DNA of 37,480 nucleotides from an uncultured Holophagaceae bacterium (GTDB lineage Bacteria; Acidobacteriota; Holophagae; Holophagales; Holophagaceae): positions 1-37,480 of the forward strand of contig CAIYNT010000034.1 of assembly GCA_903927605.1 (NCBI GenBank), read 5' to 3'. The position numbers were made by a program, and so were the translations under genes. Position 1 is the first letter of the stretch; each line of letters opens with the position of its first letter. This document shows positions 1-7,888 of this stretch, in pieces. The notes beneath the pieces were generated by a model. That model saw only the letters and a list, made by a program, of their open reading frames with translations. It did no database searches and was not told where the DNA came from.

Positions 1-1851
1 GACCAGCTGGCCCGCAAGCTGAAGTTCAGCCTCGAAACACCCTGGAAGAAACTGCCCGTGGAGATCAGGCGCCTGCTGCTCCACGGTACCGAGAAAGAAA
101 TGCGCTTCACCTACGAAAGCAAGCGCAACCGCTACGACTTCGTCCATCACTTCGAGGGCATCATTGGCAACCTCGACCGCCGCTACCGGGAGACCACCAG
201 CGAGGAAATCCAGGCAGAGCTGGAAGAATCCATGCGCGTCATCCCCTGCGAGGACTGTAGGGGGCAGCGCCTGAAGCCCGAGATCCTGGCGGTCTACGTG
301 GGCGGACTGCACATCGCCGCCGTGGTGGCCCAGAGCGTTCGGGAGGCCCGGAGGTGGTTCGGGGATCTTGCGCTGGAAGGCAAGGACGCAGTCATCGCCG
401 AGAAGATCCTGAAGGAGATTCGGGAGCGCCTGGGCTTTCTCGATGACGTGGGCCTGGGCTACCTCACCCTCGACCGCAGCGCCGCGACCCTCTCCGGCGG
501 TGAAGGTCAGCGCATCCGTCTGGCTACGCAGATCGGCAGCAAGCTCCAGGGCGTGCTCTACGTACTGGACGAGCCCAGCATCGGCCTGCACCAGCGCGAC
601 AACCTGCAGCTGATCCGCACCCTCCAGGAGATGCGCGACCTGGGCAATACCGTGCTGGTGGTGGAGCATGACCTCGAAACCATCCTCGCTGCCGACTACG
701 TGGTGGACATGGGTCCCGGCGCTGGCGAACACGGCGGGCGGGTGGTGGCGCAGGGTACGCCGGACGAGATCCGACATACGCCGGGTTCTATCACTGGCGA
801 CTTCCTGGCGGGCCGCGACAGCATCGCTGTGCCCCGGACCCGCCGCAAGGCCAAGCGAGGCTACCTCTCCATCCTGGGTGCTGAGGAGAACAACCTCAAG
901 AAGGTGGATGCGGATTTCCCCATCGGCCTCGTCACCTGCGTGACGGGGGTGAGCGGCTCGGGCAAGAGCACCCTGGTGAACGAGATCCTCTACAAGGCCC
1001 TGGCCAACCAGCTGCACCAAGGCGTTCACATCGTCGGGAAACACAGGACCATCAAGGGCCTTGAGGCGATCGACAAGGTCATCGATATCGATCAGGCCCC
1101 CATCGGCCGCACACCGAGAAGCAATCCGGCCACCTACACGGGCCTGTTCACGCCGCTGCGGGAACTGTTCGCCCACCTGCCCGAAAGCAAGGCCCGGGGC
1201 TACGCGCCCGGCCGCTACAGCTTCAATGTGAAGGGTGGCCGCTGCGAGAAGTGCGAAGGCGACGGCGTCCTCAAAATCGAGATGCACTTTCTTCCCGACG
1301 TCTACGTGACCTGCGAGCAGTGCAAGGGCAAGCGCTACAACCGTGAAACCCTGGAGATCCACTACAAGGGCAAGAGCATCTCCGACGTGCTGAACATGAC
1401 CGTGGAGGAGGCCCTGGAGCTCTTCGCACCCATCCCGGTGCTGGCCAACAAGCTGCAGACGCTCATGGACGTGGGCCTCGGCTACATCCGTCTGGGGCAG
1501 AGCGCCACCACGCTGTCCGGCGGCGAGGCCCAGCGCGTGAAGCTGGGCAAGGAACTGAGCAAGCGGGCCACGGGCCGCACGGTCTACATCCTGGACGAGC
1601 CCACCACGGGCTTGCACCTGAAGGACATCCAGAAGCTGCTGGAGGTGATCAATCGGTTGGTGGAGACCGGCAACACGATCATTGTCATCGAGCACAACCT
1701 TGATGTCATTAAAACCGCCGACTGGATCCTTGACCTGGGCCCCGAGGGCGGCGGGGAAGGGGGCCGCATCATTGCCGTGGGCACGCCCGAAGAAGTGGCC
1801 AAGAAGAAAGCCAGCGTGACAGGGCGGTACCTGGCGCCCTATCTGAAATAA
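1..1851 (+). CDS. uvrA: UvrA, excinuclease ABC subunit A (5' end outside window)
   Basis: This is the damage-recognition ATPase of nucleotide excision repair, which loads UvrB on lesions. The frame is open from base 1, so the gene begins upstream; 616 of the usual ~940 residues are visible. Seen in order: the CEDC half of the first zinc module, the first ABC signature ([11 protein letters not shown]) with Walker B ([11 protein letters not shown]), the second Walker A (GVSGSGKST), a complete second zinc finger (CEKC ... CEQC), the second signature ([11 protein letters not shown]) and Walker B ([10 protein letters not shown]). All are intact. It ends 3 bp from the stop of the convergent small gene at 1855. 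Identity is certain; only the N-terminal part is missing. Confidence 0.98.
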   Translation, partial: DQLARKLKFSLETPWKKLPVEIRRLLLHGTEKEMRFTYESKRNRYDFVHHFEGIIGNLDRRYRETTSEEIQAELEESMRVIPCEDCRGQRLKPEILAVYVGGLHIAAVVAQSVREARRWFGDLALEGKDAVIAEKILKEIRERLGFLDDVGLGYLTLDRSAATLSGGEGQRIRLATQIGSKLQGVLYVLDEPSIGLHQRDNLQLIRTLQEMRDLGNTVLVVEHDLETILAADYVVDMGPGAGEHGGRVVAQGTPDEIRHTPGSITGDFLAGRDSIAVPRTRRKAKRGYLSILGAEENNLKKVDADFPIGLVTCVTGVSGSGKSTLVNEILYKALANQLHQGVHIVGKHRTIKGLEAIDKVIDIDQAPIGRTPRSNPATYTGLFTPLRELFAHLPESKARGYAPGRYSFNVKGGRCEKCEGDGVLKIEMHFLPDVYVTCEQCKGKRYNRETLEIHYKGKSISDVLNMTVEEALELFAPIPVLANKLQTLMDVGLGYIRLGQSATTLSGGEAQRVKLGKELSKRATGRTVYILDEPTTGLHLKDIQKLLEVINRLVETGNTIIVIEHNLDVIKTADWILDLGPEGGGEGGRIIAVGTPEEVAKKKASVTGRYLAPYLK

Positions 1852-1854
1852 GGC

Positions 1855-2028
1855 CTATGCGCTAAGGTCCACCCGCTGCCCTATCCCCGCCTGTTGGGAC
1901 ATCATCTTGACCAGCTCAGCGCCCTGTTCGGCGGTGATATCCAACGTCTTCTTGAGCATGCCGACCGCAACCTGACTCTGGATCGTAGCCTGGGTCTGAG
2001 CAATGGTGCTGGCGGCAAGCGGGTCCAC
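1855..2028 (-). CDS. Small YjfB-like putative motility protein
   Basis: This 57-residue protein lies 18 bp downstream of csrA on the same strand and ends 3 bp from the uvrA stop. It starts at GTG, with GAGG five bases upstream. The sequence runs MDPLAASTIAQTQ, then a Gln/Val stretch, then VGMLKKTLDITAEQGAELVKMM, which resembles the short helical YjfB family (putative motility protein, Pfam YjfB_motility). Position after fliW-csrA, a flagellar regulatory pair, supports that assignment. An in-frame ATT lies four codons further upstream but is an unlikely start. The biochemical function of the family is not known to me. No signal peptide or membrane segment is visible. Confidence 0.72.
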   Translation of the reverse strand: MDPLAASTIAQTQATIQSQVAVGMLKKTLDITAEQGAELVKMMSQQAGIGQRVDLSA

Positions 2029-2046
2029 GGAAGCCTCAATGGCACC

Positions 2047-2298
2047 CTATCGGATGTGGGGCTTTCGGACTTGAGCGGTCCGAAGCAGGGCGGCAGCATC
2101 CTGAATGGGCACCTTGGCTGCGACAGCAGCCCTGTTCTCAGCGGCGATGGCTTCAAAGACCTCGCGGCGATGAACCTGGACGCTTCGTGGGGCCTTGATG
2201 CCAAGCCGGACGCCATCTTTGGTGATGCCGAGGACGATGACTTCGACCTCGCCACCGATGACGATGGACTGTTCCGGCTTCCGGGTGATGACCAGCAT
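2047..2298 (-). CDS. csrA: CsrA, carbon storage / flagellin translational regulator
   Basis: CsrA is a small RNA-binding homodimer that blocks or alters translation of target mRNAs by binding GGA motifs in leaders. The 83-residue protein has the classic start MLVITRKPEQSIVIG, the core VLGITKDGVRLGIKAP, and the RNA-contacting VHRREVFEAI segment. It is about 20 residues longer than short CsrA proteins, the extra being an Ala-rich C-terminal tail. It follows fliW by 22 bp; FliW is the known protein antagonist of CsrA in flagellated bacteria, so the two probably form a FliW-CsrA-flagellin feedback switch. No strong Shine-Dalgarno precedes the ATG, which may mean translational coupling to fliW. 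Confidence 0.96.
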   Translation of the reverse strand: MLVITRKPEQSIVIGGEVEVIVLGITKDGVRLGIKAPRSVQVHRREVFEAIAAENRAAVAAKVPIQDAAALLRTAQVRKPHIR

Positions 2299-2320
2299 CT
2301 AGGAAGGCTAACAGAGCCGG

Positions 2321-2755
2321 TCAGGACTGGGCGATGATCGGGAACCGCAGGGGGTACTTGTCCGAATTCAGGACAATCTGGAAGCCGGTCCGGGTCTTAA
2401 CGTTGATCACCAGTGGCCCCGCTAGATTGGTGGTCATCTTGCGGGCGTCCTCTGGGACCACGACCAAGGTGAGCACCAGGGCCTCTTCTGGTGATTCAAG
2501 GTGGAGGATCTCGGCCTCCTCCTCGCCCAAAGGCACCTCATAGTCTTTCTTGACACAGGCCGGATCGACGCAAATGAAAGACACCTCCTGGGCCTCGATG
2601 GACTGGAGGAACTTTAGGGGATAGGCATCTTTGGGTTCAAACAGTCGAAACGCCGTGAGCTCTGGAAAGCCCAACAGGCCCTTGGGGAAGGTCAGAGGCG
2701 TGCCGTCATCGGAATCAGGGGAGGTGTCTGGGGTGACTGCAGGGTCGGGTGTCAT
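2321..2755 (-). CDS. fliW: FliW, flagellar assembly factor and CsrA antagonist
   Basis: FliW binds CsrA allosterically and is titrated by flagellin, linking flagellin translation to filament assembly. The 144-residue protein has a short acidic N-terminal extension (about 18 residues), then the family pattern LTFPKGLLGFPELTAFRL, the central SIEAQEVSFICVDP, and the C-terminal NLAGPLVINVKTRTGFQIVL and YPLRFPI segments. Its start overlaps the end of the RNase D-like gene by four bases (ATGA), so translational coupling is likely. Downstream lie csrA and a YjfB-like gene, giving a motility-regulation operon. Confidence 0.95.
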   Translation of the reverse strand: MTPDPAVTPDTSPDSDDGTPLTFPKGLLGFPELTAFRLFEPKDAYPLKFLQSIEAQEVSFICVDPACVKKDYEVPLGEEEAEILHLESPEEALVLTLVVVPEDARKMTTNLAGPLVINVKTRTGFQIVLNSDKYPLRFPIIAQS

Positions 2756-3726
2756 GGCCGTCCAGGGTTGTTCCAGATCAATCCATCGGACGATTCCAGT
2801 TCTTCCTGAGTTTCATGTGCCCCCTCGCTGAAGACCTCCCAGAGGGCATCCAGACGTTTACGACGGAATCGGGGGTTCGGGATGGTGCGCTCCAAGGCCT
2901 CCTTGGTGGCCGGTGGGTGAGCCAGTCGGGCCATGAGCCAGCGGTTGCCCAGCTCCATGACGGCGCCCACATCACCCTCGTTGCCCCAGACCCAACGCAG
3001 GGCGGTCAGTTTCTCGGCACGGGCCACCACGTGTTCCCCGAGGTGCCTGACCTTCTCGACCACGGGATCGTGCTTGGGGGGCGTGTAGGCGCGGACCCGT
3101 TTCAGCAGGTGACGCATCTCTTTCGGCAGGCTGGCGAGGCGTGGTCCGATCTCTGGATGATCGCGGTTGGCGTCGCACTCATCGGCCAGAATTCTCAACA
3201 GCGGCAGCAGCAGGGCCGCATCACGGCTGGCATAGCTGATCTGGGACTCGCGCAGGGGACGGAGCATCCAGTTGGAATCCTGCTCTTCCTTGGGAATATC
3301 GAGGCCCAGCTTGAGTTTGGCCATGGTCTTGAGACCGGGCTGGGGGTAGCCCAGGGCGCGGGAGAGCAGCATGGTGTCGAAGATGCTGTCCGGCACCACA
3401 TCGTAGAGGCGCTTGAAGACGATGCCGTCGCCGGAGAAGTCGTGGACGATCCAGGGCACCTGGGCCATGGCCTGCAGGGCGGGTCGCATGAGGTCGTCCA
3501 GGGGCAGCGGATCCACCAGCCAGGCCTGGTCGTGAGTGGCCACCTGCATGAGCGCCAGCACGCAGTGGTGCACGCCCGTGAGGCTGCATTCGATGTCCAC
3601 GGACAGCACCCCGGCCGCGTGCCACTGGGGCAGCGCCGCCTGCAGCTTTTCGGGCGTATCCACATAGGTCGTGGGAAGGTCGAAGTGGTCGAGCACCATC
3701 CGGCCAGTATGCCAGTCCGGTACCAT
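2752..3726 (-). CDS. RNase D-like DEDDy 3'-5' exonuclease
   Basis: This 324-residue protein carries the three exonuclease blocks of the RNase D/DEDDy family: ExoI with D44 and E46 (VDIECSLTG), ExoII around HDFSGDGIVFKRLY, and ExoIII YASRDAALLLPLL with the Tyr and Asp. RNase D trims 3' ends of tRNA and other structured RNA. A C-terminal helical stretch (about residues 210-300) sits where the HRDC domain normally lies. The ATG at 3726 is used here; a second ATG nine codons in (3699) is possible and would lose no motif. It is divergent from the gene at 3755, with only 28 bp between them, and it leads the fliW-csrA operon. Calling it rnd itself is not justified from sequence alone. Confidence 0.88.
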   Translation of the reverse strand: MVPDWHTGRMVLDHFDLPTTYVDTPEKLQAALPQWHAAGVLSVDIECSLTGVHHCVLALMQVATHDQAWLVDPLPLDDLMRPALQAMAQVPWIVHDFSGDGIVFKRLYDVVPDSIFDTMLLSRALGYPQPGLKTMAKLKLGLDIPKEEQDSNWMLRPLRESQISYASRDAALLLPLLRILADECDANRDHPEIGPRLASLPKEMRHLLKRVRAYTPPKHDPVVEKVRHLGEHVVARAEKLTALRWVWGNEGDVGAVMELGNRWLMARLAHPPATKEALERTIPNPRFRRKRLDALWEVFSEGAHETQEELESSDGLIWNNPGRP

Positions 3727-3754
3727 GAACCTTTGTCATGATTCGTGAGGTCCC

Positions 3755-4024
3755 ATGAACCGATCACTCTTCTGGACCACCTTTGGGACCGTCTTCCTTG
3801 CTGAGGTCGGAGACAAGACCCAACTCGCGGCGATGACCGCCACGGTGCGGAGCGGCCAGGTCTGGACCGTGTTCCTCGCGGCCAGCGCGGCCCTGGTCTG
3901 CGCCACGGCCATCGGTGTGGCCCTGGGTGGTGTGCTCTTCAAGTACATTCCCGAAGCCGCCATCAGGTGGGTCGCGGGGACGGCTTTCATCGCGGTGGGG
4001 CTATGGGTCCTAGTCAAGGGCTGA
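3755..4024 (+). CDS. Single-repeat GDT1/UPF0016 (MneA/TMEM165-type) cation transporter
   Basis: This 89-residue protein has three hydrophobic segments and the signature E17-V-G-D-K-T, matching the E-x-G-D-(K/R)-(T/S) motif of the UPF0016/GDT1 family. Members move Mn2+ or Ca2+ across membranes. Most have two such repeats in about 200 residues; this one has a single repeat, so it would have to act as a dimer. No sister repeat gene is seen in the window. GAGG lies a few bases before the ATG. Its 3' end overlaps the start of the DCC-family gene by 22 bp, suggesting coupled expression. The link to the metal-peptide cluster downstream is inference. Confidence 0.88.
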   Translation: MNRSLFWTTFGTVFLAEVGDKTQLAAMTATVRSGQVWTVFLAASAALVCATAIGVALGGVLFKYIPEAAIRWVAGTAFIAVGLWVLVKG

Positions 4025-4404
4025 CCCGCCTTTTCTACGATGGGAACTGTGGTCTCTGCCGCGGCGCAGTGCGTTTTGTTGCGCGCCATGAGAGGTCGGG
4101 CGAGATCCACTTTGCGCCCTTGGGAGGGGAGACCTTCGAGTGCCTGGTTCCACCAGACCTGCGGGCGGCGCTTCCTGACAGCCTCGTGGTTCTCACGCCC
4201 AAGGGCGGGCTGCTGTGCCGGACGGGAGCAGCGATCCACCTCCTCCATCGGATGGGTCCGACCTGGCGTCTGGTGGGCATCATGCTGGCCTGGATCCCCG
4301 TCCGCCCGCGGGATTGGGTCTATGATCTGGTGGCTCACGGACGGCCCACTCGACAAGCCTGCCCAAGAGATGACGTTCCCAATGACGATCGGTTCGAACC
4401 ATAG
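4003..4404 (+). CDS. DCC-family (DUF393) thiol-disulfide oxidoreductase-like protein
   Basis: This 133-residue protein starts with the hallmark of the DCC family, RLFYDGNCGLCRGAVRFV, where the CxxC pair follows a Tyr-Asp-Gly. A second conserved block, TPKGGLLCRTGAAIHLLHRMG, follows, then IPVRPRDWVYDLVA. These proteins are predicted thioredoxin-fold redox proteins without well-defined substrates. The start chosen is the ATG at 4003, just before the first strand; a GTG at 3967 would add 12 residues of unlikely sequence. It overlaps the previous gene and precedes the Cys-rich peptide gene by 155 bp. A role in keeping the peptide cysteines reduced is attractive but unproven. Confidence 0.87.
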   Translation: MGPSQGLTRLFYDGNCGLCRGAVRFVARHERSGEIHFAPLGGETFECLVPPDLRAALPDSLVVLTPKGGLLCRTGAAIHLLHRMGPTWRLVGIMLAWIPVRPRDWVYDLVAHGRPTRQACPRDDVPNDDRFEP

Positions 4405-4559
4405 AAATAAAAAAATGTCACAATGGCGAACGAGGTCGCACCGAAAAGGTTAACAGCAGCACTTTGGTCCCGCCCCGATCGTCCGGGATGGCCACGTTCT
4501 GTTCCATCAACGGGGCCGCCGTGCGGTCCCTGCTGCGGCCCTGGCCGTACGGAGGATTC

Positions 4560-4940
4560 ATGTTCACGAAACTCATCGGTGCCGCCACCCTCTTCGCGGC
4601 TGGTTCGCTCCTGGCGGGCAGTTCCACTTCAGTCGGCGCCACAGCCGTCGAGCCTTTCAGCGGGGAAGCCGCCCTCAGCCAGGCTGGAAGCTGCGGAGCC
4701 CAGGAGTCCAAGGAGCCCAAGGAGGAGGGCAAGGCCCCCGCCAAGGGCAAGGATGGCAAGGCCAAGGATGGCTCCTGCGGTAAAGGCTCCTGTGGCAGCA
4801 AGGATGTAAAAAAAGGCAAGGCCAAGGATGGTTCCTGTGGCAAGGGCTCCTGTGGCAGCAAGGATTCAAAAAAGGACAAGAAAGAGGGTTCCTGCGGAAA
4901 GGACAAGAAGGAAGCCTCTTGCGGTGCAGACAAGAAATAG
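4560..4940 (+). CDS. HvfA-like Cys-rich exported RiPP precursor (metallophore/bufferin type)
   Basis: This 126-residue precursor has a Sec signal peptide (MFTKLIGAATLFAAGSLLAG, cleavage likely after ATA near residue 29). The Lys/Gly-rich body holds seven cysteines, all in S-C-G context: AGSCG, two DGSCGKGSCG blocks, EGSCG and ASCG. This matches HvfA-type peptides, whose EGKCG repeats are converted to oxazolone/thioamide groups by HvfB with HvfC and then bind copper. The ATG at 4560 is preceded by GGAGG at good spacing; an upstream in-frame start at 4464 would add an unlikely extension before the signal peptide. The MNIO gene follows after 18 bp. What the product binds here is unknown. Confidence 0.85.
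   Translation: MFTKLIGAATLFAAGSLLAGSSTSVGATAVEPFSGEAALSQAGSCGAQESKEPKEEGKAPAKGKDGKAKDGSCGKGSCGSKDVKKGKAKDGSCGKGSCGSKDSKKDKKEGSCGKDKKEASCGADKK
4755..4874 (+). repeat. Two 60-bp in-frame tandem repeats in the precursor gene
   Basis: Two adjacent 60-bp units (4755-4814 and 4815-4874) each encode a 20-residue block, GKAKDGSCGKGSCGSKDVKK or a near copy. They differ at a handful of positions, mostly third codon bases. The duplication doubles the CGKGSCG modification unit. Confidence 0.9.
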
Positions 4941-4958
4941 CTGGGTGGGGGGAGCGTC

Positions 4959-5810
4959 ATGACTCAGGGCAGGTTCACCGGCGTGGGACTTGGGCTTCGC
5001 CGCCCGCACCTGGAGCAGGTGGCGGGGATGGAAGGCCATGGCGTGCCCTTCTGGGAGACCTGCCCTGAGAACGTGATCGGGGATGGCGGCCGTCAGCATC
5101 GACTGGCCTGCGCCATCCTCGATCGGGATCCGGTACTCACCCATGGGTTGGCCATGTCCGTGGGCGGGTTCGATCCCTGGGACGAAGAGTATCTTCGCGG
5201 CCTGGGTGATTTCCTCCTCCGCACGGGGACTCCCTGGCATTCGGAGCACCTCTGTTTCACCTCTGTGGACGGGAGTTGCCTTCACGAACTTTTCCCCATC
5301 CCATTCACCCGGGAGGCAGTGAGACACACGATCACACGGGTGAAGGGGCTTCAATCCCGGCTGCCGGTTCCGCTGCTTCTCGAAAACATCACCTACTACG
5401 CCGAGTTGGGCGCCGCCGAAATGGACGAGGCCGACTTCATCACGGCGGTATTGGAGGGGGCAGACGTAGGGTGGCTGCTGGATGTGAACAACGTCTATGT
5501 CAACGCGCTCAACTTCGGCTTCGATCCGAAGGAGTGGCTGTCGCGCATGCCGCTGGACCGCGTCGCGCAGCTCCACATTGCCGGGCACAAGAAATTCGGC
5601 AACCTCACCGTGGACACCCACGGCGCCGAGGTCATCGATCCCGTCATCGACCTGATGCAGTGGACCCTTGGCCGCCTTGGCCGGCCCGTGCCGGTGCTCC
5701 TTGAACGGGACAATCACATTCCCGATTTGAACGAGCTCCTGGCCGAGCGGGCACGGCTCCAGCACGCCTATGATGTGGCTCTGGTGCTTAGCGAGGTTCG
5801 TCATGCCTGA
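4959..5810 (+). CDS. MNIO/DUF692 multinuclear iron oxidase, HvfB-like
   Basis: This 283-residue TIM-barrel protein belongs to the DUF692/MbnB/HvfB family of multinuclear non-haem iron oxidases, which modify cysteines of RiPP precursors. Family blocks are all present: FWETCPENVIG (32-41), THGLAMSVGG (61-70), SEHLCF (95-100), LENITYY (141-147), LLDVNNVYVN (173-182), LHIAGH (205-210), VDTHG (218-222) and LLERDN (247-252). Likely metal ligands are H62, H97, E142, D175, H206, D219, H221 and E249, by family pattern. GGGGGAG precedes the ATG. Its last eight bases overlap the start of the HvfC-like gene. With the Cys-rich peptide immediately upstream, the substrate is almost certainly that peptide. 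Confidence 0.95.
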   Translation: MTQGRFTGVGLGLRRPHLEQVAGMEGHGVPFWETCPENVIGDGGRQHRLACAILDRDPVLTHGLAMSVGGFDPWDEEYLRGLGDFLLRTGTPWHSEHLCFTSVDGSCLHELFPIPFTREAVRHTITRVKGLQSRLPVPLLLENITYYAELGAAEMDEADFITAVLEGADVGWLLDVNNVYVNALNFGFDPKEWLSRMPLDRVAQLHIAGHKKFGNLTVDTHGAEVIDPVIDLMQWTLGRLGRPVPVLLERDNHIPDLNELLAERARLQHAYDVALVLSEVRHA

Positions 5811-6585
5811 ACCCCGGACCCTCAGACTTCAGCGCGCCCTGGCTTCGCTGGTGCTGGATGCCGATGAGGCGGCTCTTGAAGAAGATCCAGGTCGAGTGGC
5901 CCGCCGACAGGAACTTTCAGGCGCGGACCAGCGATCCTTCCGGGACCAGGGTTCCGCACTGATGACCTATCGTGAACTGGCTCGGATGAGCCTCATCGAA
6001 CCCCTGGAGGCCATGTTCCCGCTATTGAAAGCGCTCCTCGATGGGACCGGTACCTGGGACGCATGTGTACAGGCCTTTCTGGATGCACGGGTGGTGCAAA
6101 GCTCCCATTACCGGGATATCGCGCCGGCCTTCCTGGGTTGGCTCGCAGCTACCGGCTGGGGCCAGGACCGCTGGCCCTTCCTCCTGGAACTCGCCCACGC
6201 GGAAATCCTGGAAGTGCTGGTGGCCCGCTTTCCGGATTCGGATCCGCCGGAAGGCCTTCATCCCGATCCAGCCGCAGAAGGTGCCGTCGTCCTGGATCCA
6301 GCCACCCAGGTCGTGTCCTACACCCATGCGGTCCATCGCGCCAGCGAGGTGGCGCCCATTCCCGAAGCCCGGCCAGTTCACCTTCTGGCATTCCGGAACC
6401 CGGAGGGTGAGGCCAAGCTGATGGAGCTGACGCCAGCCACGGCCGCGCTGTTGGTCCAGGCCCAAACCCGCCCCTTGGCAGAGGCCGCTGCTGCCCTGCA
6501 TGTGCTTGATCTCGCCCCAGTGATGAATCTCCTGCGGGAGCTTCGCCGCGATGGCGCCATCGTCGGATTCCGGTCCTTTACCTAA
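5803..6585 (+). CDS. DUF2063/HvfC-like partner protein of the MNIO enzyme
   Basis: This 260-residue protein matches the HvfC/BufC partner of MNIO enzymes, which binds the precursor leader and presents it to HvfB. The N-terminal half shows the DUF2063 pattern YRELARMSLIEPLEAMFPLLKALL. An acidic central part follows, and the last ~60 residues (LTPATAALLVQAQTRPLAEAAAAL ... LLRELRRDGAIVGF) look like the winged-helix module of these proteins. The start chosen is the ATG at 5803, inside the end of the HvfB-like gene; an upstream start at 5770 would add 11 residues. YceI follows after 14 bp. DUF2063 similarity is weaker than for the MNIO enzyme, but context makes the call firm. Confidence 0.85.
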   Translation: MPEPRTLRLQRALASLVLDADEAALEEDPGRVARRQELSGADQRSFRDQGSALMTYRELARMSLIEPLEAMFPLLKALLDGTGTWDACVQAFLDARVVQSSHYRDIAPAFLGWLAATGWGQDRWPFLLELAHAEILEVLVARFPDSDPPEGLHPDPAAEGAVVLDPATQVVSYTHAVHRASEVAPIPEARPVHLLAFRNPEGEAKLMELTPATAALLVQAQTRPLAEAAAALHVLDLAPVMNLLRELRRDGAIVGFRSFT

Positions 6586-6599
6586 CCCAAGAGGCCCCC

Positions 6600-7226
6600 A
6601 TGGTTCTTCGAACCCTTCTGCCAGTCCTGCTGCTGGTCCTGCCCCTCAGTGCCCAGGCCAGGGTATTCCGCGTGGACGACAATCACACCGTGCTGGGCTT
6701 CAAGGCCTCGACGTTGCTCTTCGATGTGCCAGGCCGCTTCACCCGGTACAAGACCGACATCCAGGGTGATCCCGCCGCCCCTGACGCTACGAAGGTTCAG
6801 ATCGACATCGATGCCAAGTCCATCAACACCGCCATCCAGGCCCGTGATGAGCATCTCCGGTCAGTGGACTTTTTTGACGTGGCCAAGTATCCGAAGATCA
6901 CCTTCACCTCGCGGGAAGTGCGCAAGGATGGGGATCGGGTGGTGGTCCGTGGGGCTCTCACCATGCATGGCATCACCAAGGAGCTGGCCCTCACCTTTCT
7001 GGCTGCAGAGGGGATGAACGGAGCGGGTACCCACACCTGGTCCTATCGCACCACGGTGCCCCTGGACCGACTCGATTTCGGCCTCGGTGCCGAAAGTGTG
7101 GCGGCCAAGATCAGTCTCAAACGGCAGGTGGAACTGGATCTTCTGCTGGTGGGGTTCTTCGAGGAGCCATCGGCCTCCGCCAAGCCGACCCCGGCCAAGC
7201 CGCACTCGGGTTCCACCAAGAAGTAG
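6600..7226 (+). CDS. YceI-family periplasmic lipid-binding protein
   Basis: This 208-residue protein has a Sec signal peptide (MVLRTLLPVLLLVLPLSAQA) followed by the YceI lipocalin-like barrel: FRVDDNHTVLGFKAS, SINTAIQARDEHLRSVDFFDVAKYP, ITFTSREV and LTMHGITKELALTF. YceI proteins bind isoprenoid or fatty-acid ligands in the periplasm. A low-complexity Lys/Pro/Ser tail (about 20 residues) ends the protein. It lies 14 bp after the HvfC-like gene and 41 bp before the ECF sigma gene, in an apparent operon. Why YceI accompanies the peptide cluster is not clear; it may be part of the same stress regulon. Confidence 0.93.
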   Translation: MVLRTLLPVLLLVLPLSAQARVFRVDDNHTVLGFKASTLLFDVPGRFTRYKTDIQGDPAAPDATKVQIDIDAKSINTAIQARDEHLRSVDFFDVAKYPKITFTSREVRKDGDRVVVRGALTMHGITKELALTFLAAEGMNGAGTHTWSYRTTVPLDRLDFGLGAESVAAKISLKRQVELDLLLVGFFEEPSASAKPTPAKPHSGSTKK

Positions 7227-7246
7227 GGCTTGCCTGGCAGGCAGCC

Positions 7247-7267
7247 GCCGCTGACACTGGCAGCGGC
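7247..7267 (+). promoter_or_regulatory. Hairpin immediately before the ECF sigma start codon
   Basis: GCCGCTG (7247-7253) and CAGCGGC (7261-7267) form a perfect 7-bp inverted repeat with a 7-base loop, ending on the base before the ATG at 7268. It occupies the place where a ribosome-binding site would sit, and no clear Shine-Dalgarno is visible. There is no T-tract, so it is not a typical terminator. It may restrain translation of the sigma factor. Confidence 0.5.
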
Positions 7268-7888
7268 ATGACGGAAACCTCTCCGAAAGCAGAAATCGAA
7301 CTGATCCGGCGGGCCGCCATGGGTGACTCCGATGCCTTTGGTGCCCTCGTCCAGCCCCACCTCGCCCTCTTCCATAACGGGATCCACCGCATCCTGGGGA
7401 ATACCGCTGATACGCAGGATGCGCTTCAGGACGCCCTCATGAGCATTCATCGCGATCTGCCCAGGTTCGAGGGCCGCAGCCGCTTCAGCAGCTGGGGTTA
7501 CAAGATCTGCCTGAATGCGGCGCTGATGATGCGCAGAAGCCTTGTGCGGGTCCAGGAGATGGAACGCACGGAGCCGCTGGTCTTGGGGCCTTTCGACAAG
7601 GGGGGCCACCACCTTGAGCCGGGGCACCTGCCCGAGTGGCAGGTGGAAGCCCAGGCGCACGGGCTCGCCGAGCGGCAAGAGATGCGGGAGTGTCTGACTC
7701 GTGCCCTCGACGAGCTGCCCGATTCACACCGGGTCGTATTTGTGCTGAAGGATCTGGAGGACTGGGAGACGGAAGACATCGCCCGGCATCTTGGGCTGAC
7801 GCCAGGCACTGTCCGCCAGAGGCTTCACCGGTCCCGGGTGCTGCTCCAGGCCCGCCTCCGAACCTTTATCCTGGGAGGCCGTCCATGA
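7268..7888 (+). CDS. ECF-family RNA polymerase sigma factor
   Basis: This 206-residue sigma-70 family protein has only regions 2 and 4, as in extracytoplasmic-function sigma factors. Region 2 spans about residues 10-80 (AMGDSDAFGALVQPH, DTQDALQDALMSIHRDL, SRFSSWGYKICLN). Region 4 spans about 140-195 (ALDELPDSHRVVFVLKDLEDWETEDIARHLGLTPGTVRQRLHRSR, a clear helix-turn-helix). The linker of about 45 residues is long. Its stop overlaps the start of the zinc-finger anti-sigma gene (ATGA), the standard arrangement for a co-regulated pair. Being last in the metal-peptide operon, it probably drives that operon in response to metal or envelope stress; that target is inferred. I could not assign an ECF group. 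Confidence 0.93.
   Translation: MTETSPKAEIELIRRAAMGDSDAFGALVQPHLALFHNGIHRILGNTADTQDALQDALMSIHRDLPRFEGRSRFSSWGYKICLNAALMMRRSLVRVQEMERTEPLVLGPFDKGGHHLEPGHLPEWQVEAQAHGLAERQEMRECLTRALDELPDSHRVVFVLKDLEDWETEDIARHLGLTPGTVRQRLHRSRVLLQARLRTFILGGRP

Noticed and set aside
1894..2337. 147-residue plus-strand frame over csrA and the small YjfB-like gene
   Set aside because: CsrA on the minus strand is unmistakable; the plus frame has no domain and crosses three minus-strand features.
2749..3741. 330-residue plus-strand open frame over the RNase D-like gene
   Set aside because: It is antisense to a gene with clear DEDDy motifs, has no family features, and reads as the complement of GC-rich codons.
4416..4438. 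ECF-type promoter TGTCACA before the Cys-rich peptide gene
   Set aside because: TGTCACA resembles a -35 of some ECF groups, but no matching -10 lies at 16-17 bp and no similar sequence precedes the sigma gene. It is too weak to list as a feature.
4866..5804. 312-residue minus-strand frame over the MNIO gene
   Set aside because: It lies opposite a strongly conserved enzyme and starts inside it, with no recognisable domain.
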